Shown one piece after another: positions 55,711 to 64,000 of a DNA stretch of 64,000 bases. The position numbers and the translations under genes are program-made. Every line of letters starts with the position of its first letter. The stretch's first letter is position 1. The stretch lies in NCBI GenBank assembly GCA_023460955.1, contig JAEWOH010000025.1, positions 37,953 through 101,952 of the forward strand. The letters run 5' to 3'. The notes beneath the pieces were generated by a model. That model did no database searches. It had not been told where the DNA came from and saw nothing but the letters and a program-made list of their open reading frames with translations. The DNA is from Bacillota bacterium. Its GTDB lineage: Bacteria > Bacillota > Clostridia > Acetivibrionales > DSM-1351.

Positions 55711-56157
55711 ATGAAGGTTATATTAAAAGAAGATGTTAAAGGTTTGGGAAAGAAAGAGCAAATGGTAGAGGCCAGTGATGGTTACGCAAGAAATTTTTTG
55801 TTCCCGAAGGGCCTTGCAGTTGAAGCAACTGCTGCAAATATGAACATAATGAAGACAAAAAAAGAAGCTGAGGCTCATAAGAAAGAAAAGGAAGTTGCTC
55901 AGGCAAAGGAACTTGCCAATAAGGTTAAAAACATAACGGTAACGTTGAAGGTTAAGGCCGGAGAGAGCGGAAAACTGTTTGGTTCCATAACCAGCAAGGA
56001 TATTGCAGAAAATTTGAAATCACAGCACAAGCTGGATATCGATAAAAAGCAGCTTGTAATGCCTGACGCAATTAAAGCCATAGGAACCTTTGAAGTTGAA
56101 GCTAAGTTATACCCCGGTATCAGTTCAAAGTTCACTGTTAAAATAGAGAGCCTATAA
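55711..56157 (+). CDS. rplI: Large ribosomal subunit protein bL9
   Basis: A 148-residue L9 protein, with the conserved N-terminal VILKEDVKGLGKKEQMVEAS, the loop GYARNFLFPKGLA, a long connecting helix and a C-terminal domain ending KFTVKIESL. AGGAGG precedes the ATG. It sits between gdpP and dnaB. Confidence 0.97.
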   Translation: MKVILKEDVKGLGKKEQMVEASDGYARNFLFPKGLAVEATAANMNIMKTKKEAEAHKKEKEVAQAKELANKVKNITVTLKVKAGESGKLFGSITSKDIAENLKSQHKLDIDKKQLVMPDAIKAIGTFEVEAKLYPGISSKFTVKIESL

Positions 56158-56169
56158 TTGCTTTTAATT

Positions 56170-56205
56170 ACTAATGCATTCGCGCTATGCGCGTAGATGG
56201 GAGTT
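56170..56205 (+). repeat. Stem-loop plus Shine-Dalgarno module before dnaB
   Basis: CGCGC-TAT-GCGCG near 56181-56193 is a 5-bp hairpin, followed by TAGATGGGAG that contains the dnaB ribosome site. The same pattern (hairpin then CGCGTAGAT-GGGAG or near variants) occurs before the MazG-like gene, oppD, ssb and rpsR, so it is a repeated leader module in this window. Confidence 0.55.
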
Positions 56206-56208
56206 AAT

Positions 56209-57549
56209 ATGGATTTGGGAACTCTAGGCAGAATTCCTCCTCAGAGCATAGAGGCTGAACAATCAGTGATTGGCTCTATGCTTATTGACAAGGAAGTAAT
56301 TCCCGTTGTCATGGAAGTTCTTAAGCCGGAGGATTTCTATAGGCCTGATCACAAGGAAATATACGATGTAATTATAGAGCTTTTTGACAAAGCTCAACCA
56401 ATAGATTTAATAACTGTTTCTGAACGCTTAAAATTACATGGAAAGCTGGAACTGGTCGGGGGACTTGAATATCTGACTAATATAGCCACCGAGGTTCCCA
56501 CCACAGCGAATGTCAAACACTATGCCAAAATTGTAGAAGAGAAATCTCTTTTAAGGAAACTCATAAAGGCATCATCAGATATTGTTGATCTGGGCTTTAA
56601 TGCTTCGGAAGAGGTTTCCTTCATTCTTGATAAAGCAGAACAAAACATTTTTGATATTCTTCAGAAACGAAGCTCTCAGGGATTTGTTCCAATAAAGGAC
56701 GTTTTGGTTGATACCTTTAACAAACTTGAGGAGTTGTATAACAATAAGGGACATATAACCGGAATTCCTACGGGTTTCACCGATTTGGACTTCAAAACCT
56801 CAGGAATGCATAATTCGGATCTCGTTCTGATTGCGGCAAGACCCGCAATGGGTAAAACAGCCTTTGCTCTGAACCTGGCTCAGAATGCCGCTGTTCACAG
56901 TGGCGTTCCCGTAGCAATTTTCAGCCTTGAAATGTCTAAGGAGCAGCTGGTAAACAGAATGCTCTGCAGCGAGGCAATGGTGGACAGCAATAAGATGAAA
57001 ACAGGACAGCTTGAGGACAATGACTGGCAAAAGGTTGCCAGAGCACTAGGACCACTTTCTGAGGCACCTATATTTATAGATGACACTCCCGGTATCTCAA
57101 TAACAGAAATCCGTGCAAAATGCCGCAGGCTGAAACTGGAACACAATCTGGGTTTAGTGGTAATAGATTACCTTCAACTCATGCAAGGCAGCAAATCGAG
57201 AAGTGAGAACAGACAGCAGGAAATTTCGGAAATATCGCGATCTCTTAAGATTCTGGCGAAGGAAATAAATATCCCCGTTATCTGTCTTTCTCAGCTCAGC
57301 CGTGCAGCTGAAACCAGAACTGACCACAGGCCTATTCTCAGTGACCTTAGAGAATCCGGTGCAATTGAACAGGATGCCGATATAGTTATGTTTTTATACA
57401 GGGATGATTATTATAATCCTGAGACAGAAAAGAAAAACATAGCAGAGGTTATTCTTGCCAAGCATAGAAGCGGCTCCACGGGAACTGTTGAACTTGTTTG
57501 GCTGGGGCAGTATACGAAATTTGCAAATCTGGAGAAATTCAGACAGTAA
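56209..57549 (+). CDS. dnaB: Replicative DNA helicase DnaB
   Basis: A 446-residue hexameric helicase. The N-terminal DnaB domain (about 8-110) carries SIEAEQSVIGSML. The RecA-like motor has Walker A ARPAMGKTAFAL near 210-221, a Walker B VVIDYLQLMQG and the loop LSQLSRAAETR. The ATG at 56209 is used, because the earlier in-frame ATG at 56197 lies within the ribosome site GGGAG. There is no intein. It is loaded by the DnaC-like ATPase at the left of the window. Confidence 0.97.
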   Translation: MDLGTLGRIPPQSIEAEQSVIGSMLIDKEVIPVVMEVLKPEDFYRPDHKEIYDVIIELFDKAQPIDLITVSERLKLHGKLELVGGLEYLTNIATEVPTTANVKHYAKIVEEKSLLRKLIKASSDIVDLGFNASEEVSFILDKAEQNIFDILQKRSSQGFVPIKDVLVDTFNKLEELYNNKGHITGIPTGFTDLDFKTSGMHNSDLVLIAARPAMGKTAFALNLAQNAAVHSGVPVAIFSLEMSKEQLVNRMLCSEAMVDSNKMKTGQLEDNDWQKVARALGPLSEAPIFIDDTPGISITEIRAKCRRLKLEHNLGLVVIDYLQLMQGSKSRSENRQQEISEISRSLKILAKEINIPVICLSQLSRAAETRTDHRPILSDLRESGAIEQDADIVMFLYRDDYYNPETEKKNIAEVILAKHRSGSTGTVELVWLGQYTKFANLEKFRQ

Positions 57550-57574
57550 GACAGCCGGTAACACGAGGAGTATA

Positions 57575-59011
57575 ATGCTGAAACAACACGTTTTAAATAC
57601 AATAAAAAAGTATGGACTTATTAATTATGGAGACGGTATTGTTGTGGGAATATCGGGAGGATATGACTCAGTGTGCCTTCTCCATATTCTGTCTTCCATA
57701 TCGGAGGAATTCTCTCTTAAACTTTACCCTGTGCATATCAATCATATGCTTCGAGGTCAGGAGGCTTTGCGTGACGAAAGCTTTGTCAGGACCTTTTGTT
57801 CTTCTTTGGGGCTGGAGGCCATTGTTGAAAGAATAGACATTGCAAAAAAAGCGGCAGATGAAAAGATTTCTCTTGAAGAAGCAGGAAGAAATGCCAGATA
57901 CGCAGTTTTTAACCGTATATCCCAAGAAAAGTCCGCACAGAAGGTAGCCGTAGCCCATTCTAAAAATGATCAGGTTGAAACCTTGCTTATGAGGATATTC
58001 CGGGGTACCGGTCCCGAAGGTTTAAAAGGGATTGAATTTAAAAGGGATAACATTATTAGGCCGTTACTTGAGACCAGCCGGGAACTAATAGAAGAATATG
58101 TTGATAGTAATGGGCTCCAAGCCATCATTGACAGCTCAAACCTCCACACCGATTATTTTAGAAATAGAATCAGACTGAATGTAATTCCCGAAATAAACAA
58201 AGCAATAGGAAATGATATAACTGAGAATTTATTAAGATTATCAAAAATTATTGTAGCAGATGAGGATTATTTACGATATAATTCTGAATTATACTATAAG
58301 AAAGCAGTAACTTCTAATGAATGCGGCTGTATTGAATTAGATTTAAAGCTTATTTCAACTCTGCATAAAGCAGTTTTAAGCAGAGTCCTCAGAAATGCTT
58401 TTACAAATGCAACAGGAAATGTTACAGGACTTGAGTATGTTCATATTGAAAAGTTAATGCAGCTGGTCTGGGAGGGGCGAACAGGTGCCCGTCTGGATTT
58501 ACCCATGGGATATATGGCTGTAAAGTCTTATAATTCGTTGACTTTACAAATACAGGAGCAAAAAGATTGCGAAAGCTTTGAATATATTTTGAACTTGCCG
58601 GGAATTACTGAAATTCATACTAGCATACTCAGAAGTGAAATAAAAACCGAAATTATAGAATTAGAAACAGATGAGCAATACGGTGAGCTTGTCAGTAAAA
58701 ATAAGCATAAGCAGGCAGGCTTCTTTGATTTTGATAAAATCAAAAAAAAGCTTGAATCAGATAATAGTTTTCAATTAGTGGTAAGAAACAGGCGAGATGG
58801 TGATATTTTCAAGCCGTTAAAGTCAAATGGCACCAAAAAGCTTAAAGAATACTTTATTGATAGCAAAATCCCTAAAAATCAAAGAAGTAATTTTCCATTA
58901 ATAGCCATAAATAAGGAGATTATTTGGATTATAGGAAATAAAACAAGTGATAATTATAAAGTAACTGATAATACTAAATTTGTGTTAATGCTTAGTTTAG
59001 TACAAAAATGA
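57575..59011 (+). CDS. tilS: tRNA(Ile)-lysidine synthetase
   Basis: A 478-residue enzyme that modifies C34 of tRNA-Ile(CAU) to lysidine, using ATP. The PP-loop motif is SGGYDS at 27-32, preceded by IVVGI. C-terminal TilS domains follow, with the RNRRDGDIFKPL-like end. An upstream in-frame opening (from 57455) lies within dnaB; ATG 57575 with GAGGAG at 57565-57570 is the real start. It is followed by hpt and ftsH as in Bacillus. Confidence 0.95.
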   Translation: MLKQHVLNTIKKYGLINYGDGIVVGISGGYDSVCLLHILSSISEEFSLKLYPVHINHMLRGQEALRDESFVRTFCSSLGLEAIVERIDIAKKAADEKISLEEAGRNARYAVFNRISQEKSAQKVAVAHSKNDQVETLLMRIFRGTGPEGLKGIEFKRDNIIRPLLETSRELIEEYVDSNGLQAIIDSSNLHTDYFRNRIRLNVIPEINKAIGNDITENLLRLSKIIVADEDYLRYNSELYYKKAVTSNECGCIELDLKLISTLHKAVLSRVLRNAFTNATGNVTGLEYVHIEKLMQLVWEGRTGARLDLPMGYMAVKSYNSLTLQIQEQKDCESFEYILNLPGITEIHTSILRSEIKTEIIELETDEQYGELVSKNKHKQAGFFDFDKIKKKLESDNSFQLVVRNRRDGDIFKPLKSNGTKKLKEYFIDSKIPKNQRSNFPLIAINKEIIWIIGNKTSDNYKVTDNTKFVLMLSLVQK

Positions 59012-59047
59012 TAAATGTATTTTATTAACAAGGGGGATTAGTCTGAA

Positions 59048-59584
59048 ATGGACGTAATTGAGCGCGTATTAATTTCAAAAGAGAAGCTCGATAAGCAGGT
59101 TGAAGAACTTGGAAGCCGCATATCAAAGGACTATGAGGGAGAAGAGTTAGTTATAATCGGTGTACTAAAGGGAGGGTTTATTTTTCTTGCTGACCTGGCT
59201 CGAAAGATAACTATACCTGTAGATCTTGATTTCATATCGGTTTCCAGCTACGGGGATTCATCCAAGTCATCAGGAGTAGTTAAAATAATAAAGGATGTTG
59301 ATATTAACATTTCCGGAAAGCATGTTTTAATAGTTGAAGACATTATTGATACAGGTCTGACCTTGAACCATCTGGTGGAACTATTGAAAACAAGAGGTCC
59401 TTTAAGCGTGGAAATATGTGCAGCGTTGGATAAGCCATCCAGAAGGAAGGCTGAGGTATATGTGAAATACAAGGGAATAGAAATACCTGATGAATTTGTT
59501 ATAGGCTATGGTTTGGATTATGCGGGGAAATACAGGAATTTCCCTGAGGTTTGTATACTGAAAAAGGATATTTATCAAAAATAA
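59048..59584 (+). CDS. hpt: Hypoxanthine phosphoribosyltransferase
   Basis: A 178-residue type I phosphoribosyltransferase salvaging hypoxanthine and guanine. The PRPP-binding motif is LIVEDIIDTGLTL near residues 97-109, the flexible loop region is SVSSYGDSSKSSG, and the base site lies near FVIGYGLDY. AAGGGGGA precedes the ATG. It follows tilS by 36 bases. Confidence 0.96.
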   Translation: MDVIERVLISKEKLDKQVEELGSRISKDYEGEELVIIGVLKGGFIFLADLARKITIPVDLDFISVSSYGDSSKSSGVVKIIKDVDINISGKHVLIVEDIIDTGLTLNHLVELLKTRGPLSVEICAALDKPSRRKAEVYVKYKGIEIPDEFVIGYGLDYAGKYRNFPEVCILKKDIYQK

Positions 59585-59800
59585 ATGCAGGTAATTGACT
59601 TTATTGTGTTTTATATTTGTATATGCTAATATAATATATACTGTACAAAAGCAGGAAAAATAAGCTAAATTTTTATTGATTTAATGTTTTAAAAAGCTGT
59701 AGATTGGTATTAACTTATAAATCTATAACGTAGGTGGGATTGGTTTCAGACAGCCTATGGGGAAAGTTTGGTACCTTGGTTCGCATAAGGAGGGAGATAT

Positions 59801-61666
59801 TTGAAATATTTTAAGGGTATCAGTTTTTATATAATTATTTTTATAATAATTTTAGTAATAATTACATTCTATACTGCTTCTGATAATCCGCCAAAAATGG
59901 ATTATTCCCAGCTGTTAACGCAGATGGATGCAGGAAATGTAAAAAGTATCGGGCTGCAGACCGACACGGCCACCGTTGAACTGAAAACGCCTTTGGATGA
60001 AAAGAGTAAGATTACAAAGTATATTGTGACAGTTCCGCCCGACGTAACATCTGCATCAAATAAATTTACACAGGCATTTGAAGAAAAGCGTATTGAAAAA
60101 TATACAGTTACAACGCCGCCTCAGGCACCCTGGTGGGTATCAATTTTGCCTACAGTCGGTTTTGTAATCATACTTATACTGATCTGGTTTTTCTTTATTC
60201 AGCAGTCACAGGGCGGCGGAGGCGGAAACAGAGTGATGTCCTTCGGCAAAAGCCGTGCAAAGATGACTGTTGATGATAAAAAGAAGATTACCTTTGACAA
60301 TGTAGCCGGAGCAGATGAGGAGAAGGAAGAGCTTGCTGAAATAGTTGAGTTTCTTAAGGCTCCAAAGAAGTTTGTTGAGTTGGGAGCGAGAATTCCAAAG
60401 GGTGTTCTGCTGGTAGGCCCTCCCGGTACAGGTAAAACTCTTCTGGCAAAAGCGGTTTCAGGTGAAGCAGGAGTTCCCTTCTTCAGTATAAGCGGTTCCG
60501 ATTTCGTTGAAATGTTTGTCGGTGTCGGAGCATCCCGTGTACGTGACCTTTTTGAACAGGCTAAGAAAAACGCACCATGTATTGTCTTTATTGATGAAAT
60601 TGATGCGGTTGGTAGACATAGAGGAGCCGGTTTGGGCGGCGGACATGATGAAAGAGAACAAACTCTTAATCAGCTGCTGGTCGAAATGGACGGTTTCGGC
60701 ATAAATGAAGGAGTTATAATCCTTGCAGCAACAAACAGACCTGATATCCTTGACCCGGCGTTATTAAGACCCGGACGTTTTGACAGAAGGGTTGTTGTAG
60801 GACTCCCTGATATTAAAGGAAGAGAACAGATATTGAAGGTTCACTCAAGAGGTAAGCCATTTGCAGATGATGTGAAGATGGATGATCTTGCAAGAATTAC
60901 TCCGGGCTTCACAGGAGCCGATTTGGAAAATCTGTTGAATGAAGCAGCACTTCTTACCGCGAGAGCGAATAAGAAGAAAATCGGTAACGAAGAAATAAAA
61001 GAAGCTGCTTTCAAGGTTATGATGGGTCCTGAGAAGAAGAGCCGAGTAATGAGCGAAAGAGATAAAAAGGTTACAGCTTTCCATGAAGCTGGGCATGCTA
61101 TAGCAATCAAGCTGGTGTCCACCAGCCAGAAGGTTGACAGGGTTTCCATTATCCCCGCAGGTATGGCAGGCGGTTACACCGCAAGCAGACCTCAGGAGGA
61201 TAAGAGCTATCATACCAAGTCACAGCTTATTGAAGAAATAATTATCGCACTGGGCGGCAGAGCTGCTGAGCAGATTATACTCAATGAAGTCAGCACAGGT
61301 GCATCCAGTGACTTGAAAAAAGTTAACCAGATTGCTAAAAATATGGTTACTAAGTACGGTATGAGTGAAAAGCTTGGAAATATGATTTTCGGAAACGAGA
61401 ATGATGAAGTCTTCATCGGCAGGGACCTTGCTCACTCAAGGGATTACAGTGATGAAATTGCTGCAATTATTGATAATGAAGTAAAAAGTATTATAGATAA
61501 TGCTTATGAAAGAACTCTTAAACTTTTAAGAGATAACATTGATAAACTTAATAAGCTGGCAGAAGTTCTACTTGAAAAAGAAAAGGTTGAAGGTGCAGAG
61601 TTTGAATCCATATTTGACGGAGTAGTTCTGGAAGGTGCAGCTCCGACTCCTCAACTGGAAGGTTAA
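59801..61666 (+). CDS. ftsH: ATP-dependent zinc metalloprotease FtsH
   Basis: A 621-residue membrane protease for quality control. Helices at about 7-25 and 116-134 flank an external domain; the AAA module has Walker A GPPGTGKT at 206-213 and Walker B CIVFIDEIDAVG. The zinc site is HEAGH at 428-432. The start is TTG at 59801 with AAGGAGG about 7 bases upstream. The 216-base gap before it contains AT-rich promoter-like sequence (TATAAT at 59630-59635) and no gene. Confidence 0.97.
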   Translation: MKYFKGISFYIIIFIIILVIITFYTASDNPPKMDYSQLLTQMDAGNVKSIGLQTDTATVELKTPLDEKSKITKYIVTVPPDVTSASNKFTQAFEEKRIEKYTVTTPPQAPWWVSILPTVGFVIILILIWFFFIQQSQGGGGGNRVMSFGKSRAKMTVDDKKKITFDNVAGADEEKEELAEIVEFLKAPKKFVELGARIPKGVLLVGPPGTGKTLLAKAVSGEAGVPFFSISGSDFVEMFVGVGASRVRDLFEQAKKNAPCIVFIDEIDAVGRHRGAGLGGGHDEREQTLNQLLVEMDGFGINEGVIILAATNRPDILDPALLRPGRFDRRVVVGLPDIKGREQILKVHSRGKPFADDVKMDDLARITPGFTGADLENLLNEAALLTARANKKKIGNEEIKEAAFKVMMGPEKKSRVMSERDKKVTAFHEAGHAIAIKLVSTSQKVDRVSIIPAGMAGGYTASRPQEDKSYHTKSQLIEEIIIALGGRAAEQIILNEVSTGASSDLKKVNQIAKNMVTKYGMSEKLGNMIFGNENDEVFIGRDLAHSRDYSDEIAAIIDNEVKSIIDNAYERTLKLLRDNIDKLNKLAEVLLEKEKVEGAEFESIFDGVVLEGAAPTPQLEG

Positions 61667-61681
61667 TTAATTAATAAAAGA

Positions 61682-61715
61682 AAAGGGTTTGCTCTACCTG
61701 GGGCAGACCCTTTAT
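61682..61715 (+). terminator. ftsH terminator
   Basis: A hairpin with AAAGGGT/ACCCTTT outer stem and TGC/GCA inner pairs (61682-61713) is followed by TTTATTTATA. Confidence 0.85.
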
Positions 61716-61873
61716 TTATACTTTTACTAATTTTATTTTCCTGTTAATATAATGTAAGGCATTATTGATAATGGAATTTTTACGCCCTTATTATTAATAA
61801 AATCCGCAGATAATTATAACACTATGAATTGAAAGGCACAGTGATAGCCTGTAGCCGGAAACGGAGAAAAATT

Positions 61874-62260
61874 ATGGAGTTTACAGTTGGATTAAAAGGG
61901 GAAGCAACAGTTATGGCAGATAGCAGTAATACTGCCAGTGTAATGGGAAGCGGAAGTCTTGAAGTGTTTGCAACACCTTCAATGATAGCGCTTATGGAAA
62001 AGGCTGCAACAAATGCACTAAAGGATACTATGCCCGAGGACAGTTCTTCGGTGGGAACACTGATTAACATCAAACATACAGCAGCTACCCCTACAGGCTT
62101 AAAGGTAACAGCAAGGGCTGAGTTAATAGAAGTAGATGGGAAACGTCTGGTATTTGCGGTTGAAGCCTTTGATGATAAGGACAAAATCGGAGAAGGTCTC
62201 CATGAGAGATTTATAATAAACGTAGATAGATTTATGTCCAAAACAAACAGTAAAAGATAG
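61874..62260 (+). CDS. FlK-like hot-dog thioesterase
   Basis: A 128-residue single-domain acyl-CoA thioesterase. The residues T34, E42 and H68 keep exactly the spacing of the catalytic triad T42/E50/H76 of fluoroacetyl-CoA thioesterase FlK (8 and 26 residues apart). The conserved opening is FATPSMIALMEKAA. The natural substrate is unknown; this family is common in anaerobes without fluoroacetate. An upstream in-frame TTG at 61829 is less likely, because ATG 61874 has GGAGA about 7 bases before it. Confidence 0.85.
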   Translation: MEFTVGLKGEATVMADSSNTASVMGSGSLEVFATPSMIALMEKAATNALKDTMPEDSSSVGTLINIKHTAATPTGLKVTARAELIEVDGKRLVFAVEAFDDKDKIGEGLHERFIINVDRFMSKTNSKR

Positions 62261-62268
62261 ATGTGCTA

Positions 62269-62297
62269 TTGACGATTAATCCGATTTATGGTTAAAT
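62269..62297 (+). promoter_or_regulatory. metK promoter
   Basis: TTGACG at 62269-62274 and TTAAAT at 62292-62297 are spaced 17 bp and start about 27 bases before the SAM riboswitch. Confidence 0.6.
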
Positions 62298-62321
62298 AGT
62301 CTCAAAGTCAATATTTTATCC

Positions 62322-62424
62322 TTATCAAGAGAGGTGGAGGGAATGGGCCCTATGAAACCCGGCAACCACATTTTATATGTACGGTGCCAATTCCTGCAGG
62401 CAAAACGCCTGAAAGATGAGGGGT
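62322..62424 (+). promoter_or_regulatory. SAM-I (S-box) riboswitch
   Basis: The conserved S-box blocks are present in order: AAGAGAGGTGGAGGGA, GGCCCTATGAAACCCGGCAAC, GGTGCCAATTCCTGCAG and GAAAGATGAGG. It lies upstream of metK and ahead of an intrinsic terminator at 62452. SAM binding should favour termination, giving feedback repression of SAM synthetase. Confidence 0.95.
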
Positions 62425-62451
62425 GATCATTATATTATAAGAAAAGATGAC

Positions 62452-62478
62452 AAACCTCGTAAAGAGGTTTTTTTTATT
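62452..62478 (+). terminator. SAM riboswitch expression-platform terminator
   Basis: A 7-bp stem AAACCTC/GAGGTTT (62452-62458 with 62464-62470) with a GTAAA loop is followed by TTTTTATT. Confidence 0.85.
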
Positions 62479-62586
62479 GCTCTTTACACTAGAGGGACTT
62501 CTTATAATAAAGTGATTATATTTTCCAAATGCAAGGGATAAAAACTGACCTCATGATAAATATTATAAAAATGGAGGTATTTTAAA

Positions 62587-63777
62587 ATGTCAAAGAGATT
62601 ATTTACATCAGAATCTGTAACCGAAGGACATCCGGATAAAATCTGCGATCAGATCTCTGATGCAGTACTTGATGCAATATTTGAACAGGATCCTCAGGCC
62701 AGAGTTGCTTGTGAGACAGCTGTCACAACCGGTATGGTAATGGTCATGGGTGAAATATCAACTCAATGCTATGTTGATATCCCAAAGGTTGTAAGAAACA
62801 CAATCAGAGAAATTGGTTACGATAGAGCTAAGTATGGCTTTGATAGTGAAACCTGTGCTGTTCTGACTTCAATTGACGAGCAGTCTGCTGATATAGCAAT
62901 GGGAGTTGACAAGGCACTTGAAGCAAAAACAGGTGAAATGAGTGAAGCACAAATTCAGGCTATAGGCGCAGGCGATCAGGGTATGATGTTCGGTTTTGCC
63001 TGTGATGAAACACCGGAGCTTATGCCAATGCCTATTACTCTGGCTCACAAGCTGTCAAAGAAGCTCAGCGAAGTGAGAAAAGACGGAACACTTGATTATC
63101 TCAGACCTGACGGTAAGTCACAGGTTACTGTTGAATATGATGGAGATAAACCTGTCAGGGTCGATACAATAGTTATATCAACTCAACATGGTCCCGATGT
63201 AAGTCACGAAACAATAGAGAGAGACATAATGGAGTTTGTTATAAAACCAGTTATTCCGGCTAATTTACTTGATGCAAACACAAAATATTTTATCAATCCT
63301 ACCGGACGTTTTGTGGTTGGCGGCCCTCAGGGTGACTCGGGTCTTACCGGAAGAAAAATAATCGTTGATACTTACGGAGGATATGCAAGACACGGCGGCG
63401 GTGCTTTTTCAGGAAAGGATCCTACAAAGGTTGACCGTTCTGCAGCATACGCAGCAAGATATGTTGCAAAGAATATAGTTGCTGCAGGCATTGCAAGAAA
63501 GTGCGAAGTTCAGCTTGCGTATGCAATAGGTGTTGCAAAGCCGGTTTCAGTGTTGGTGGACACCTTTGGAACAGCAGTTATTCCTGAAGAGAAGATTTCA
63601 GAGCTGGTTAACAAGCATTTCGATTTGAGACCGGCAGGAATAATCAAAACACTTGACCTGAGAAGGCCAATATTTAGAAAGACTGCTGCTTACGGTCATT
63701 TCGGCCGTAACGATGCCGATTTCACCTGGGAAAAAACAGATGTTGCCGAAGCACTAAAAAAAGAGGCTGGACTATAA
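62587..63777 (+). CDS. metK: S-adenosylmethionine synthetase
   Basis: A 396-residue enzyme that makes SAM from methionine and ATP. The family signatures are GHPDKICDQISDAV, GAGDQGMMFGFA and GGGAFSGKDPTKVDRSAAY. ATGGAGG precedes the ATG. Its leader has the SAM riboswitch, so it is under direct product control. The methionine-binding residues look complete; length is normal. Confidence 0.98.
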   Translation: MSKRLFTSESVTEGHPDKICDQISDAVLDAIFEQDPQARVACETAVTTGMVMVMGEISTQCYVDIPKVVRNTIREIGYDRAKYGFDSETCAVLTSIDEQSADIAMGVDKALEAKTGEMSEAQIQAIGAGDQGMMFGFACDETPELMPMPITLAHKLSKKLSEVRKDGTLDYLRPDGKSQVTVEYDGDKPVRVDTIVISTQHGPDVSHETIERDIMEFVIKPVIPANLLDANTKYFINPTGRFVVGGPQGDSGLTGRKIIVDTYGGYARHGGGAFSGKDPTKVDRSAAYAARYVAKNIVAAGIARKCEVQLAYAIGVAKPVSVLVDTFGTAVIPEEKISELVNKHFDLRPAGIIKTLDLRRPIFRKTAAYGHFGRNDADFTWEKTDVAEALKKEAGL

Positions 63778-63875
63778 TATAGTTTGTTTAAAACAATGGC
63801 CTGACAACATATCAGATTAAATAAAAGTTTTTTAGATTTCCAAAAGAGAGTGCTTACTTGTATATTTAATAATAC

Positions 63876-64000
63876 GGCTCTATGTCAATAGTTGGGGTAG
63901 AATAGTAAACTGAATTTTAATCGGAGGGCCAGTCGCGTTAATTTGTGGCTGGCTCTCTATTCTTATGTAGGGTATGTAGAATTCTGAGTCTGAAGTTATC
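63876..64000 (+). mobile_element. Possible left end of an ISL3-type insertion sequence (partial)
   Basis: GGCTCTATGTCAATAGTTGG at 63876-63895 resembles the GGCTCT-type inverted-repeat ends of ISL3-family elements. A hairpin GAGGGCCAGTC/GGCTGGCTCTC (63924-63934 with 63947-63957, two wobble pairs) follows. No transposase is visible within the window, so this is only a suspicion; the hairpin could alternatively be a metK terminator. Confidence 0.25.

Noticed and set aside
57455..57574. N-terminal extension of TilS
   Set aside because: It overlaps the end of dnaB and lies upstream of a good ribosome site serving ATG 57575.

Overview
The window is low-GC DNA from a Firmicute of the class Clostridia. 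Strong Shine-Dalgarno sites, SAM-I and guanidine-I riboswitches, the rpsF-ssb-rpsR and gdpP-rplI-dnaB clusters and a tilS-hpt-ftsH run support this. Pentose and plant-polysaccharide genes (intracellular GH51 arabinofuranosidase, uronate isomerase, xylose/galactose-type sugar ABC transporter with its own sensor) suggest a fibre-degrading species such as Ruminiclostridium. The species is inferred from gene content only.

Layout. 1-4.3 kb: CPBP membrane protease, a primosome pair (DnaD-like protein, DnaC/DnaI helicase loader) and ferritin. 4.4-10.3 kb: oligopeptide ABC operon on the minus strand (oppB-C-D-F-A) with a structured gap between oppC and oppD. 11-18 kb: HD-GYP c-di-GMP phosphodiesterase, uxaC, a 48-residue membrane protein behind a possible structured leader, tRNA-Arg(ACG), an ArsR-type regulator and abfA. 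18-28 kb: lipid kinase, sbcD-sbcC nuclease, chemoreceptor, guanidinium exporter under a guanidine-I riboswitch, and glgB. 28-38.4 kb (minus): sugar ABC transporter (binding protein, ATPase, permease) and a membrane-anchored sugar-binding protein / LytS-type kinase / YesN-type regulator / second binding lipoprotein operon, with a DUF2185 immunity-like gene in between on the opposite strand. 38.7-49.7 kb (plus): GntR regulator, nucleoside-type ABC importer (BMP lipoprotein, ATPase, two permeases) and seven enzymes or enzyme-like proteins. 50-64 kb: core housekeeping genes (rpsF, ssb, rpsR, pheA, a MazG-like gene, gdpP, rplI, dnaB, tilS, hpt, ftsH, FlK-like thioesterase, metK).

The best candidate for an undescribed system is the 38.7-49.7 kb run. 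Importer, phosphorylase, PfkB kinase, cysteine hydrolase, BtpA-family barrel, iron alcohol dehydrogenase and a TrpA-like barrel with an altered catalytic position are co-directional and mostly overlapping or closely spaced, under a regulator with a 30-bp near-palindrome at its promoter. This looks like a nucleoside uptake and catabolic pathway whose substrate cannot be read from sequence. Secondary items are a possible structured RNA before the 48-residue membrane protein, short stem-loops fused to Shine-Dalgarno sites before five genes, and a XylFII-LytS-like three-component sugar sensor.

No CRISPR array, prophage or complete insertion sequence was seen. Two weak mobile-element traces are noted: a group II intron-like 5' end near 49.8 kb and a possible ISL3-type end at the right edge.
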